Under the pieces are notes generated by a model. It ran no database searches and was not told the DNA's origin. It worked only from the letters and a program-made list of their open reading frames with translations. From Glossina fuscipes (Eukaryota; Arthropoda; Insecta; Diptera; Glossinidae), in NCBI RefSeq assembly GCF_014805625.2, contig NW_023998459.1:2475924-2539923 (forward strand): a DNA stretch of 64,000 nucleotides, read 5' to 3'. Both the position numbers and the translations under genes were made by a program. This document shows, in pieces, positions 53,943 to 64,000 of this stretch (positions are counted from its first letter, which is position 1; every line of letters begins with the position of its first letter).

Positions 53943-56761
53943 ATTCGAAAATTCGTTCCACTTTTCTAAATTCTGTGAGCACGGAAGTTTTCTGTTTGGC
54001 CTTTACTGAAACTTGGCTAAAACCCGATCTACATTCGTCGGAACTTTTTCATAATTCTTTCCAAGTGTTTAGAAATGATCGAGTAAATCGCATTGGTGGT
54101 GGTGTATTAATTGCCATATCTGCGTCAGTCCCGTCCAATTTAATTGAATTTCCCACTTCTCTTGACGTTGAATTTATCGCTATTCGTGCGAATATGCCTG
54201 ATAAACATCTATTTATAACCTGCTCCTATATTCCCCCAAATTCTGATATCTCCATTTACAGGAAACACGCTGCCCTCATTTGTGAAGTGGCCAAGCGCTC
54301 TAGACCCACCGATTTGGTCGTTGCATTGGGTGACTTCAATTTGCCTCAAGTCACTTGGTGTAACACTGATAATTCTGGCTGTTTGGTTCCTACTTCAACG
54401 TCTGATAGGGCTGTTGTGTTCTTTAGTGAATTGTTTGATCATAAATTGGGTCAATATAATCGTACCCCTAATTGTAATGCTTGATCTCTGCTTTGCCAAT
54501 TTTCCCGAGATTTACGTAAATCGCTGTCCACCTTTTAGTTTACCTGAGGATCCTTATCATCCATCAATATGCATTTCCTTTCATCATATTAATGATGGCT
54601 TGTTGAAATGCCTTAATGTGCCAACTCAAACTTTTTTAAATAATTATTATGATTTTCATAAAATCAATATTGTATTACTAAAACATCGTCTTTCACATCT
54701 GACGCTTGATTCTCAACCGGTAGTATTGAAAGCTTATTGCCATCGTTCTACAATACATTAAATCTAGCTATTGCTGCATCTGTTCCGATCAAGCATTGTC
54801 GACCTCGAAGCAGATGTCCCCCGTGGTTTAATAAGACAATTAAATATCACAAGAATAGAAAAAACTCGCTATTCAAAAAATATTCGAAAAGTGGCTCTGC
54901 GCTCGACTATGTCGCTTACTCGGTGGCGAGGCATAGATTTAACTCCCTCAACCATCATTATTACTGCAGATACCTTCAGTTCATTAAATCCTCTCTGTTT
55001 GCTAATCCTAAATTCTTCTTTAAATTTGTTAACTCTAAAAGAAAAATTTCCACAAATCCCTCTCATGTTTCTTTTAATGGCTCTGGTTCCTCGGATGATT
55101 TTGAAATCTCAAATCTATTTGCTGAGTATTTCCGACGAAACTTTTCGATTGCTAATTTCGATTTATCAGCAAACTACCCTTATCCTATAACTAACTTGGT
55201 TTCAATACCTAACTTGTTTATTTCGGAAGATGATGTTTTCTAAGGGTTGAGTTCTCTAAAATACAGTTGTTCGCCTGGACCTGATGGAATTCCATCGTGT
55301 GTACTTAAATCTTGCGCTGTCGAGTTGTGTGTTGTGATCTCAAAGATTTTTAACATGTCCTTGTATTCAGGTGTTTTCCCTTCATGTTGGAAGAGTGGTT
55401 TCCTTATTCCTATCCACAAGAGTGGAAGTAGACAATTTGTTGGGAACTACAGAGGCATAGCCAAGTTGAGTGTCTTGCCCAAGTTGTTCGAGCGTATTGT
55501 GACTCAGCATTTGGCCTTTGCCATTAATTCGTATATTTCTCCGCACCAGCACGGCTTTCGGAAAGGGCGATCTACAGTCACCAAATTGTTAGAGTTTACC
55601 TGTCATGTTTTTAAGGCTTTTTCTAGTGGCTCTCGCATAGATGTTATTTACACTGATTTAAGCAAAGCATTTGATATGGTTAACCATAGACTACTTATCT
55701 TTAAACTCCAAGCCTCTGGTTTCCCACCCTACTTAGTGAAATGGATAAGCTCTTATCTGCACAATAGATCCTTCAGAGTTTTGTTTAACTTCATCACCTC
55801 GGATGAATTCCCCGTTACGTCTGGCGTACCTCAAGGAAGTCACTTAGGTTCCATTTTATTTAGTTTATACATTAACGATCTCCCATCGGTGGTTAATTCC
55901 AGCCAGATCTTAATGTATGCTGATGATGTGAAACTGTTTTCCTCCTTCTCTGTTGAATCGCAATCACGTCAGCTTCAAGGTGATTTGGATAATTTTGTTG
56001 CATGGTGCTCTTTGAATCTCCTGAAACTAAATCTGAGTAAATGTAAGAAGCTTTCATGCTCAAGAAGAAAGTCATTCATTACTCAGTATTTTATTGATGC
56101 GCACAAGTTGAAGGACGTCGATTCGATTACAGATTTAGGCGTTCTAGTTGACCATAGGTTACGTTTTAACTTGCATATTGAGCTTTCGATTAGCAAAGCT
56201 AGGTCCGCGCTTGGTTTTATAAAAAGGTGGTGCAAAGAGCTTGATGATCCCTACATTACGAAAAGGCTGTACATGTGTTTGGTTAGACCCATACTCGAGT
56301 ATGCCTCAGTTGTGTGGTCTCCTTCATATAGGTGCTACGTAGATTCAATTGAATCAGTTCAAAAGCAATTCTTGCTGTTTGCCCTTAGAAATTTCGTTTG
56401 GGATCCGATTGCCTCTCTTCCTCCGTATGAAAATAGGTTGCTTCTGCTGTCCCTACCGTCTCTGGAGAAACGTAGATTTGTTCTTGGCGTTTCCTTTCTA
56501 ATTAAAGTAATAAATGGTGCTATTGACTCGCCTTCATTACTTGGTGAAATAAGCTTTAATGTCCCTAACCGCTTCTCTAGGCACTTTATCTTGATTAAGC
56601 TTAATCAGTGTAAATTTAATTATGAGCTGTTCAACCCGCTTAGAGTCGTTTGCAAGAACCTAAATGACGTCTACCACTTATTCTCGTTATCGGACTCTTT
56701 AAAGTCCATTAAAGCAACATTGCTTAATACGCGCGATTTACCTATGTCGTATTTAAACTAG
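53885..56761 (+). pseudogene. CR1-like ORF2 (endonuclease-RT), copy 3, broken
   Basis: Endonuclease and RT are arranged as in copy 1. The lesions are an 8-base deletion near 54479 (GGTAGACT present in copy 2), a 1-base deletion near 54713 and a nonsense TAA at 55241-55243. From 55247 the RT is open to the normal stop at 56761, with 'TDLSKAFD', 'SGVPQGSHLGSILF' and intact 'YADDVKLF'. The copy is dead, but its RT core is better preserved than in copy 2. Confidence 0.88.
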
Positions 56762-56807
56762 CTTTTATCCTTAAAAAGTCGTTACGTTTCGAAAGTGAAT
56801 TATTGTC

Positions 56808-56925
56808 AATTTATTATCGGTTGCCAGGCTTATGCATGTTTGCGATGGCTTAGGGGTTCATTTGCAATTTGGTCCTGTACCGGTTGTAAGTGTGCTCCTA
56901 TGCTGATAGTGGACATGCTTTTTTT
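56808..56925 (+). other. CR1-like 3' UTR conserved block, copy 3
   Basis: The same block as at 21248 and 27045, followed by a T-rich tract and the tail. Confidence 0.55.
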
Positions 56926-57337
56926 TCTTTTTTCTTTTTCTTTTTTTTTTCTTCTTATTTGTTTTATTATGCTTATACTCATTTTATTGTTAATTAATAT
57001 TAGTTTTGCATTAAGAGCCTATTGAACTTGACTGTTATTTGTTTAGTTGAGTTTCTAGTATAAGTGGAATAAAAATAAATAAATAAATTTAATTTACGAA
57101 GTTTGTTCGTTTGTTGTTGAACAATATTAGGACCAGGTTAAAATGTTCATTAGTAAAAAAGACGGTTTTGTTATTTCTTTAATTATTTGTTCCTCCTAGT
57201 TGTGCCGTTCTTATTAAGCCTCTTACAGAAGTTGAAACGATCTATTTCAAATTGTAAGTTAAAGGCTGCAGTCATTCCTGATTGCTACTGTGGCGTGATA
57301 GCATTGCGACTCGTGTTGATCATATTCAAACAGAAAC

Positions 57338-57505
57338 ATGTCTGACGATGACAATGTGCTGACTCTGCGTCTGCAAAAACACTTGGAAAATATAAAGGTT
57401 TACGGTGGTATATTCACGAAAATGAATGTACAAAAGTATTTAGTGTTCCAGCACAGAGTGCGGTTGAACTTAATATCTATAATAAAAGGTTTAAATAAAA
57501 GTTAG
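57338..57505 (+). CDS. Short open frame, 55 aa, unrecognised
   Basis: It starts 'MSDDDNVLTLRLQKHLENIK' and ends 'SIIKGLNKS'. Acidic start, then a helix-prone basic segment. The ATG context (AAACATGT) is acceptable. The composition is protein-like, but the length is short and I recognise no family. It stands alone between copy 3 and the relic at 57950, and may be a micro-protein, an exon or chance. Confidence 0.25.
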   Translation: MSDDDNVLTLRLQKHLENIKVYGGIFTKMNVQKYLVFQHRVRLNLISIIKGLNKS

Positions 57506-57949
57506 CAATATTAAAACAACAAAGAAACATACTAAAACTGCTAATTCTCGTGCCATTCTGAAGTGAATATCGATAAAAGGAATGAGGATGCAAGACAAGT
57601 TGTCTTTTAATTAATTATATTACTTAAATATGGCAGCCGTGTGTTAGGTAGCGTTTTTTATGATACGTATAGGGTCTGCTGGGGAAACAAGATTATAGAC
57701 GTCATTCAAGTTATTAAATAAAACTCTAAGCAGTTTAAAAATTTCACAATTATATATACATATACTAAGTTTTAGATACTGATAGTTCTCGGTGGATGGG
57801 TAAGAAGACTGAAATCAATTATCAGTACCACAGCCGGCCAATCAATAGTGTCTCTGTAATACTTTGATATGGCGGGAATGTTATATGAGTATCCTCTACT
57901 GCAGATTACCTAACGAAAATAATAGCTTTTTGAACCGATTCAATTGATT

Positions 57950-59780
57950 CAACGATAACAACGATAAGATAGAGACGGTACTAAGGTAGCGCATTTCAAT
58001 ATAGGTCTGACCAAAGTTGTGAATAATCTTTTTGCTATATATGGATTATTAAATTTCCGAGACCAGCGTTTAAGTGCAGATACAGCTTTATTATACCAGA
58101 GATTGATATCTAAATTAAAATTATTACAGAACAACACACCAAGGTAAGGAAAAGTTTATGTGGCCCGATAACATATTTCTTTCTCAAAAGTGCTCTTTTT
58201 GAGGACGCCAGTTTCTTACAATTACCTAAATTTAATTTTAAAAAATTAATTGAACAGCACTTGGGAATGTTACCTAAATCAGACAGCGTAGATTAATAGA
58301 ATCACGTTCCGCTTAAAAGGAAATAAGCAATCTAAAATCGTCTAAATACGTCAAGATACAGGATGACTCAATAACAGACGGTATACCATGACTATATGCC
58401 AAGGGGCGGCCTTGAGGGATGCCCGACAACACGGAAATGTTGATTGAAATCAGTTAAAAAAGGGCTCTAAAAGATCTATTAAGCAAATATGATCTCAGTC
58501 CGGCAGAAATGTATGGTGATTGCAAAAGCAAAATTACGAGCAAAGATTCTCTCACACAACCTCGAAAGTACACTTGGTTAAGCGATGCCTTTATAATTCT
58601 CAACAAGACGTCTATTACTATTTTTATAGATATGAGTAAAAAAACGGTTTTACCAAATCTCTGGAAACACACCTGTTTTCACAGAAAGGTTAAAAATTCT
58701 TGTTAGAATAGTACACAGCAAATCAGCTCAAAACCAAAACATATGACCAAGGCCATGGGAATTACTGTACACCTGAATTGGCTTAGGCTATGGCAAATAA
58801 CATCCCCAACAACAGTGGCATTCAGCATCATGTGGATAGACGATTGTGGGATCCCAGTGACCGCCTTGGAGATTGATCTGTAACGATTCTTCAAAGGTAT
58901 TCGCAATTCCAAGATCGTCAAAAATTTCAATACCCTAAGGTTTACGCTTATAATTTACAAATTTGAAAATATATTTAGAAAATATATTTTGAATAACTAA
59001 TACGTTTGAAACGAATGCAACTGGACTCAACAACGTAGTGAGAGAAATCCTAAGTCGATCCGCTCTTCAACAATTTCTTGGACAGTCTATTCATTTTATT
59101 TTTGCGAGACCTTAATTCTTTAAGGTAGGCCTGAACAGTGATGAAGCTCATACGTCTCATAAGGACAGCTACTGACATAGCCGTTAAAAGCTTACCATAA
59201 AACGAGGACAGAAAGGGCTCAAGATCACCACCCATATTGTCCAATGAAATGTTCGACAGTCAACTTCTCAGGATGTCTATATTTGTTTTATCGAAGGTAC
59301 AATTCAATTGAGAACCTATAGAATTGGACATAATCTGATATTGTAATCAAGAAGATAAGGATTAGAAGACAAAAGTTCTGTTGCAATAAAGGGTGCACTA
59401 CGCTTAACCCGTAATTCAGGAATATTGGAGAACATTAGGTCCAGAACTCTTTGGTTGCAGTTGGTTATACAAATACAGTGGAGGCGGTCAAATTCTCAGA
59501 ATCCGTTAATAAACTTGATTGCTTTTTCAAATGTTGACAACACTTCCATACATAATCAATCTATGTTAAAGCTCAACCACACTTGAAATTGAAATCATCC
59601 AGCGCTATAACCACATCGGTGGTTCTCTCGATGCTTCAAGAAGACACGGACCTCAGAAATTGGGGAATATACGAATAAGTTAAAAATATCTTTGTTTTAC
59701 CCACTGTTATGCCAACTGCAACGAATTCAATAGTTATCGCGAACGCGAGTTGAAGTGTATTCGACAGAAACATTAATGCA
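57950..59780 (-). pseudogene. Old CR1-like LINE relic, endonuclease to RT
   Basis: Reading right to left, pieces fall in the order of CR1-like ORF2. The endonuclease (59780-59590) shows 'IFLTYSYIPQF' and 'ALDDFN'. The linker (59244-59050) shows 'LEPFLSSFYGKL' and 'RSRKNKMNRLSKKLLKSGS'. RT pieces include 'GIPQSSIHMML..VVGDVI' (58.8 kb), 'RSYLLNRSFRALF' (58.46 kb), 'SGIPQG' then 'YLDDFRLL' (58.35-58.43 kb). The C-terminal piece at 57949-58137 shows 'KRWSRKFNNPYIAKRL' and 'TLVRPILK'. Stops and frameshifts everywhere. It is much older than copies 1-3. Confidence 0.7.
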
Positions 59781-59784
59781 ATAG

Positions 59785-60665
59785 CATTTAGTGGATATCG
59801 TCCAATTTCTTTGCTCTCAAACTCGGAAAAACTGCTTAAGAAAATCATTGCAAAAAACTTAAGAAGGAATAACATAATTGGTGATAATCAAACGACTTTT
59901 AAGAGAAAAGCGCTGTACCATTGACTATCTGGCATATTTCGAATGCTTTGCTAGCAATAATGTTTCCCCTTTAGCTCTTGATTTCGTCCAAACTTTTCAC
60001 CGCATTCGTCATACTGGAAAACTTTACACTTGGAACGTGGGCTCTAAACTTTACAATTTTGCAAACAATTTCTTATTAAACAGGAAGTTTCGCGTCAAAA
60101 TCGATTGCGTATTATTCGACCTATATCCATCAAGAAATTGGATTCCACAGGCATCTCCGCTGTCCGTAATACAATTTATAACCGCCTTCGATGCAGTTAA
60201 TCGAATAATATCTAATTACAACAAAGGCGATCGCTGCATTTACGCAGAAGATCTTTTTATTTTCATAGAAGTTAGTGGTATCAGTTAGGTTCATGAAATA
60301 TTACAAATATTCCGGGTAGCGTCAAGTTGGTGTTGCGTCCATTCCTCCAACTAAATCGTAATTAATAAAGCTAACGAAAATTGCATTGTTTTTCATAAAA
60401 GTACGATTTTAAGGCAACTGTTTTCGTGATAAAATAATCAAAAAGATTAATATCATCAAATATCTTTCGTGAAGCTTTGTACATCCATTCTTATCGATTC
60501 ATGTTGTTCAGTCATCGATTCTATTTATAATTGACTATGACATGGAAACTTATGCAAAATCCGCGAAAAGTAATATCGATATGGAAAACATATTTATAGT
60601 TTTAACACTTACGTATATAAAGCAAACAAAAAATCTACTTTGGGCGAGCCGATGGCCTGTGATGT
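59785..60665 (+). pseudogene. I-clade LINE relic, RT plus 3' UTR signature
   Basis: 'SGYRPISLLSNSEKLLKKII' begins near 59790. The open frame 59878-60288 then reads 'REKRCTIDYLAYF', 'DFVQTFHRI', 'FANNFLLNRKFRVKI', 'IPQASPLSV' and 'CIYAEDLFIF', where Y-A-D-D became Y-A-E-D. RNase H is not seen. GAGCCGATGGCCTGTG near 60645-60660 matches the 3' UTR signature of the I-clade LINE at 37791, which supports the clade and gives the 3' end. Head-to-head with the CR1 relic on its left. Confidence 0.65.
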
Positions 60666-60689
60666 TAATACTCATTTTGTTGTGTTAGG

Positions 60690-60969
60690 TTCTGCAATTT
60701 AGCTTCTATTTCTTCAATCGAATCAAAACGTTGTTCCGGAGTGGTATTTTGAGTTTAGAAAATAGGCGGAAGCCACAAAAGGCTAAATGAGGTGAATACG
60801 GTGATTGTAAAAAGAATTTGAATTTTAAACGAAATGCTCTCGAAGAATCAATGCAGAAATTGAATACTTTTGTTAACAATCGAGAGTTGACGCATTTGAG
60901 GCTTAAAATATCTTTTAAAATGTTACTCGAAATGATAATCGAAATATTTTGAGCAGCGAAATCAGACAT
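60690..60969 (-). pseudogene. Mariner-type transposase fragment
   Basis: The minus strand reads 'FFLQSPYSPHLAFCGFRLF' and 'SKLKIPLR', the region around the third catalytic residue of mariner transposases (usual Y-S-P-D-L-A-P-x-D). It then reads, after a frameshift, 'EQRFDSIEEIEAKLQNLT', a common C-terminal block. Both catalytic-region Asp residues are replaced (His and Gly). A different lineage from the mariner at 2329-3611. No terminal repeats were found. Confidence 0.55.
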
Positions 60970-60975
60970 TGTCCA

Positions 60976-62859
60976 AGTCGGAAAGATTAATGTTTGTGCC
61001 GTACAAAACTAGGCGCAGCTGTAACGTTTATTGTGTGAAATTTGGCCCAGATGGTTGCCACAGGGCTACCAATTTAGAAAAACAATATTTCTAGTATTTG
61101 ATATACCTGCGCAATTTAACTCGAATATTGGTCCAACTTTGATCACAGCTTTTGCATAAAAGTTAAATTTTTTGCAATAGTATTAAATTAGTTAATTTTC
61201 TTCCCTTTCGTACTCACTAACTTTATGGATAAAAGCCTTGCATTTAGATCACGTCATTATTTCAGCTACGTCATACATCCTGCGTCAGCCCCATCCGATG
61301 CATATATTTTCGATATGCAATATTTTGAGAAATTAATCCAGTTCGCTTTTTATTATTAAATACCTTTCATTCTTGTTCATCTATAGCAAGTTCTCAGTTG
61401 TAAGCACATGGTTTTAATTTTTTGCCATCAATATTAGTATGTTCTCCCAACGTTGGAAAGTCGGCATTTTTATTATCATATGACCAGCGCTATTCTATAA
61501 TTTTACCTTCTTATGGGCTCCATTGACCCATAATTTTCTATTGGAGGCTCTGAAATTGGGTCCGATGGCGCTCTAACCTACTCTCCTTCCACAGGAAAAA
61601 ATCTTAGCACATTTTCATATTTCTTTTCAGTTCATATGGTATTGTTTGTTATTTGGATCTCCAATAATATATAATTTTTTTTTTTTTTTGGATGCAAGAG
61701 TCGTTATAACAATAAGGTGGTTTGGTGGGAATATTGATGGACGAAAAAATAAGTAAGCTCAGATTTATATCAAGTGGAGTCTGCTTATTTGGTTGACGTT
61801 ATCTATGCTAAGGCTTTTGGTGCTTGGCAAACACAAATGAATCAACTTTCCGATGGTTGTTTCTGTTGTGATTGGCTTAGTGTATATGCACATATTATGT
61901 ATGAATTAACCGATGTCACAAACATGTACAGTAGTAAACAATTTAATACCGACATATTTTTACAAATCTTTACTATTGTACATGCTTTAAGGCTCCTAAA
62001 GGCCATATTAGATTGCAGCGTGTAGTATGAAGAGTTGGAGCTGGTGTTCCATTTTATTTGGCTGAGTAGCTCAGTTAACAAAACAAAAAAGGAAATGATA
62101 ATAATAATAATAAACAAGGTCATACCTGAACATGCATAAATCGGCCTATGGATTTAACATGTTTGAGCTGCTATACGTCACCTCCGCCCGTTTATTGTCA
62201 TTAATTTCGGTAGGTTTCTAAGTCATTTATTTTATATGTGTACCCTTTTTCTTAGACTACAAATTTTTTTCTTCGTCTCTGAGGTGGTAACTCCTGTGTG
62301 TGCTTTATTATTATAAACTTTCTTCTTCGCTTTGCGCTCTCCATTCTACACTTCAAAGTTTTTTTTTTCCCCTATAAAGTGAATAGACATAAACGTCGCC
62401 ATGCAATTGTGGTCACTACCACATTTAATGTAGAATTAATTCACTTTCCAAGCCACTTTCTGCTCCCCAAGTCCTCTTAATTAAAGCTAATGCATTGTAA
62501 TGCTGATGGTAAAAGAACTGATAAGAAAGGAAAATCTGCTACTGTATGATACCTTGCATAATTATTAGCGGCACTCATTCTCCAAGCTCTTTTATTTGTT
62601 ACTGATATTATAGCGAATATCGTCGCTTTCGTGGCAGCATCGATTAGCTTATGGTTAAAAACTCCATATATATTAACTGGCACTAATTCTATTTTATAAT
62701 GCAACCCATTTAGTGGCAATAGATCTTAAACGGCTCGGTCACGATCGAATATAATTTTCCTGCTTGTTTTAATATACATGAATAATTAAAATAAGATCAG
62801 AAAAATTGTAAATATAGTAGAGGCATGATCTTCTGAAAAAGTTGTGGCGTCGGCGAACG
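60976..62859. other. No gene recognised
   Basis: AT-rich. The frame at 61774-62025 is moderately protein-like ('WQTQMNQLSDGCFCCDWLS') but matches nothing I know. GATAATAATAATAATAAAC near 62097-62115 may be the tail of a lost LINE. Confidence 0.4.
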
Positions 62860-63080
62860 AATTTAAGGTAGAGCGTCAGTCGGCCAGTTTTTGTCGTAAA
62901 TGCAGTAATAACGGGATCCCCTTATGCAAAATCGCGTGATCGCAAGAATAGCGGCTTGCCGCTATGCAAGAAGAAGAGAGAGAGACGATGCGAGAATTTG
63001 TTTGAAGGTGGGTTTTTTGATCGGTTGTGAGAAGTTGAGTTGGATTTGAGTCTTGATTGCATGCGGAAGTGTTGTGCTGG
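62860..63080 (-). repeat. Dispersed repeat A, copy 3
   Basis: The inverted copy carries TAGCGGCTTGCCGCTA (62949-62964), AAAATCGCGTGATCGCAAG and CAGTCGGCCAGTTTTTGTCG. It extends further than the other copies, to a GAAGTTGAGTTGGATTTGAG segment whose inverse resembles CAACTCAAACATC in copy 2. Confidence 0.6.
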
Positions 63081-64000
63081 CTGTCAGTGAATCTAAAAGA
63101 AAAGAAAAAAAGACTAATATTAATCGGCTGGTAGGAGTGTGAAAAATATTTATATACTGATAAAGTTAAAAATGCTGGGAATAAATTAAAACGAAAGCAT
63201 CTATTACATCGAACGCTTAGGAATTCATTTAATTAATTCTGAAAAGAATAGTTATGAAGCCAATTATCTAAAAAAAAAAAAAAAAAAAAAAACGATCAAA
63301 TTATAATAACTACATCAAGTAAAATACTGCACGTTTGATTAAATAATTGAAATTTGGAAATCTAAAAATTTTATTAGCGAGTGGTGTGCGGATGTTTTAA
63401 TCGTGCATTGTTAATAATTTCTATAAAGAACAAAAGAAAATTAAGAGTCAAAAATAGTAAAAATCTTAACAGTGATTGACGTAAAAATGTTTCTATGAGA
63501 GGAGTTAAGAATTTTCTTGCTTTAAGGGAACTGTAGCTTTTTTTCTATGTTGTCCAAATCCAGTAAAAAGAAAAGAAAATATGTATATCAGCAAATTGTG
63601 TTAAAACACGGTCAAGAAGAATATTATGTACGCTTAGAAGCAAGAACATTAAAAAAAAAAAACAACATTTAATGTTGAGAAGTGGTTATGGAAGCCATAT
63701 ATGTGCGTGGAATTAAGGAATAGCTAATATGCAGAGTTCAATATACCCGGTTAAGAAAAAAGAATAGGTCTTCAAAGGTGCAGGACTCTCGTTATTCAAA
63801 TTCGGGAACAGCTAAGCAGCCGTTGGTTTCGGGTGACATTCGCTGATTCGCTTGGTTTGCTTACATACATATTGTGTCATGTGCTTTGAAAACAAAGAAA
63901 GAGAGAAAAAGCCTTTGATTTTGATCGGTGGAACCTAGCAAGAGCAGTGGCATATGCGAAATAAGCAAAAATAACATTGGTAAAGAGAAAAAAATTAAGC
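63081..64000. other. No gene recognised
   Basis: A-rich, with a 22-base A run at 63270-63291. A 41-aa basic frame (63547-63672, 'MLSKSSKKKRKYVYQQIVLK') is too short to call. Confidence 0.4.

Larger units (their letters stand above)
52417..57092 (+). mobile_element. CR1-like LINE, copy 3 (near full length, broken)
   Basis: It starts TCTGGCAACTTTGTCGCG like copy 2, has the same 5' UTR, ORF1, slippery heptamer, ORF2, 3' UTR block, T-rich tract and a TAAA-type tail (57069-57090). Almost all differences from copy 2 are single bases or short indels. Each copy has its own inactivating lesions, so they decayed independently after insertion. Confidence 0.88.

Noticed and set aside
1..64000. CRISPR arrays, rRNA genes, complete tRNA genes
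   Set aside because: None seen; the only tandem array is the 68-base repeat, which has no spacers.

Overview
The window looks like a scaffold piece from a brachyceran fly (Diptera). It is AT-rich, has only traces of host exons, and carries the transposon mix usual in flies: a mellifera-type mariner, piggyBac, CR1-like and I-clade LINEs, several Ty3/gypsy-class LTR elements, and degraded repeats with 'GTCCGTCC'-type arms. One run of ten N (43969-43978) marks an assembly gap. No bacterial-style gene, CRISPR array or rRNA was seen. The species assignment is inference.

Layout. 1-1160 is non-coding with a dispersed repeat. 1160-4525 is a three-level nest: an old CR1-like LINE tail is split by an internally deleted piggyBac (TTAA duplication), which is itself split by a mariner (TA duplication). 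4.5-12.3 kb is mostly empty with short repeats. 12.3-15.4 kb is a decayed gypsy-class element (gag, protease and RT on the minus strand). 16.86-21.55 kb is a CR1-like LINE (copy 1) whose two reading frames are both open. 22.69-27.32 kb (copy 2) and 52.42-57.09 kb (copy 3) are two very similar, broken members of a sister subfamily. 30.0-32.3 kb is an LTR element reduced to gag-like sequence and two LTRs. 32.6-37.9 kb is a long I-clade LINE with intact ORF1, broken ORF2 plus RNase H, and a TAA-repeat tail. 37.9-39.9 kb holds unrecognised broken frames, a 3 x 68 bp tandem repeat and an LTR-like block with a good minus-strand core promoter. 42.9-43.6 kb holds a probable myosin/MyTH4 exon relic. 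45.6-50.3 kb is a gypsy-class element on the minus strand with both LTRs and a 4-bp duplication, followed by a second gypsy relic (50.6-52.1 kb). 57.9-61.0 kb packs relics of CR1, I-clade and mariner elements side by side. 61-64 kb is mostly empty apart from a third copy of the first repeat.

How the parts work together. Nothing here forms a host pathway. The coherent units are the selfish elements. The most interesting mechanistic signal is in the CR1-like family: in all three copies ORF2 lacks a sensible ATG and lies in the -1 frame of ORF1, and the two frames meet at a heptamer of the classic -1 frameshift type (A AAA AAC or A AAA AAT). In copy 1 the ORF1 stop follows it directly. Host sequence is limited to a candidate terminal exon at 22432-22640, the MyTH4-like exon with one in-frame stop and a consensus 5' splice site at 43330-43606, and a few unrecognised short frames.
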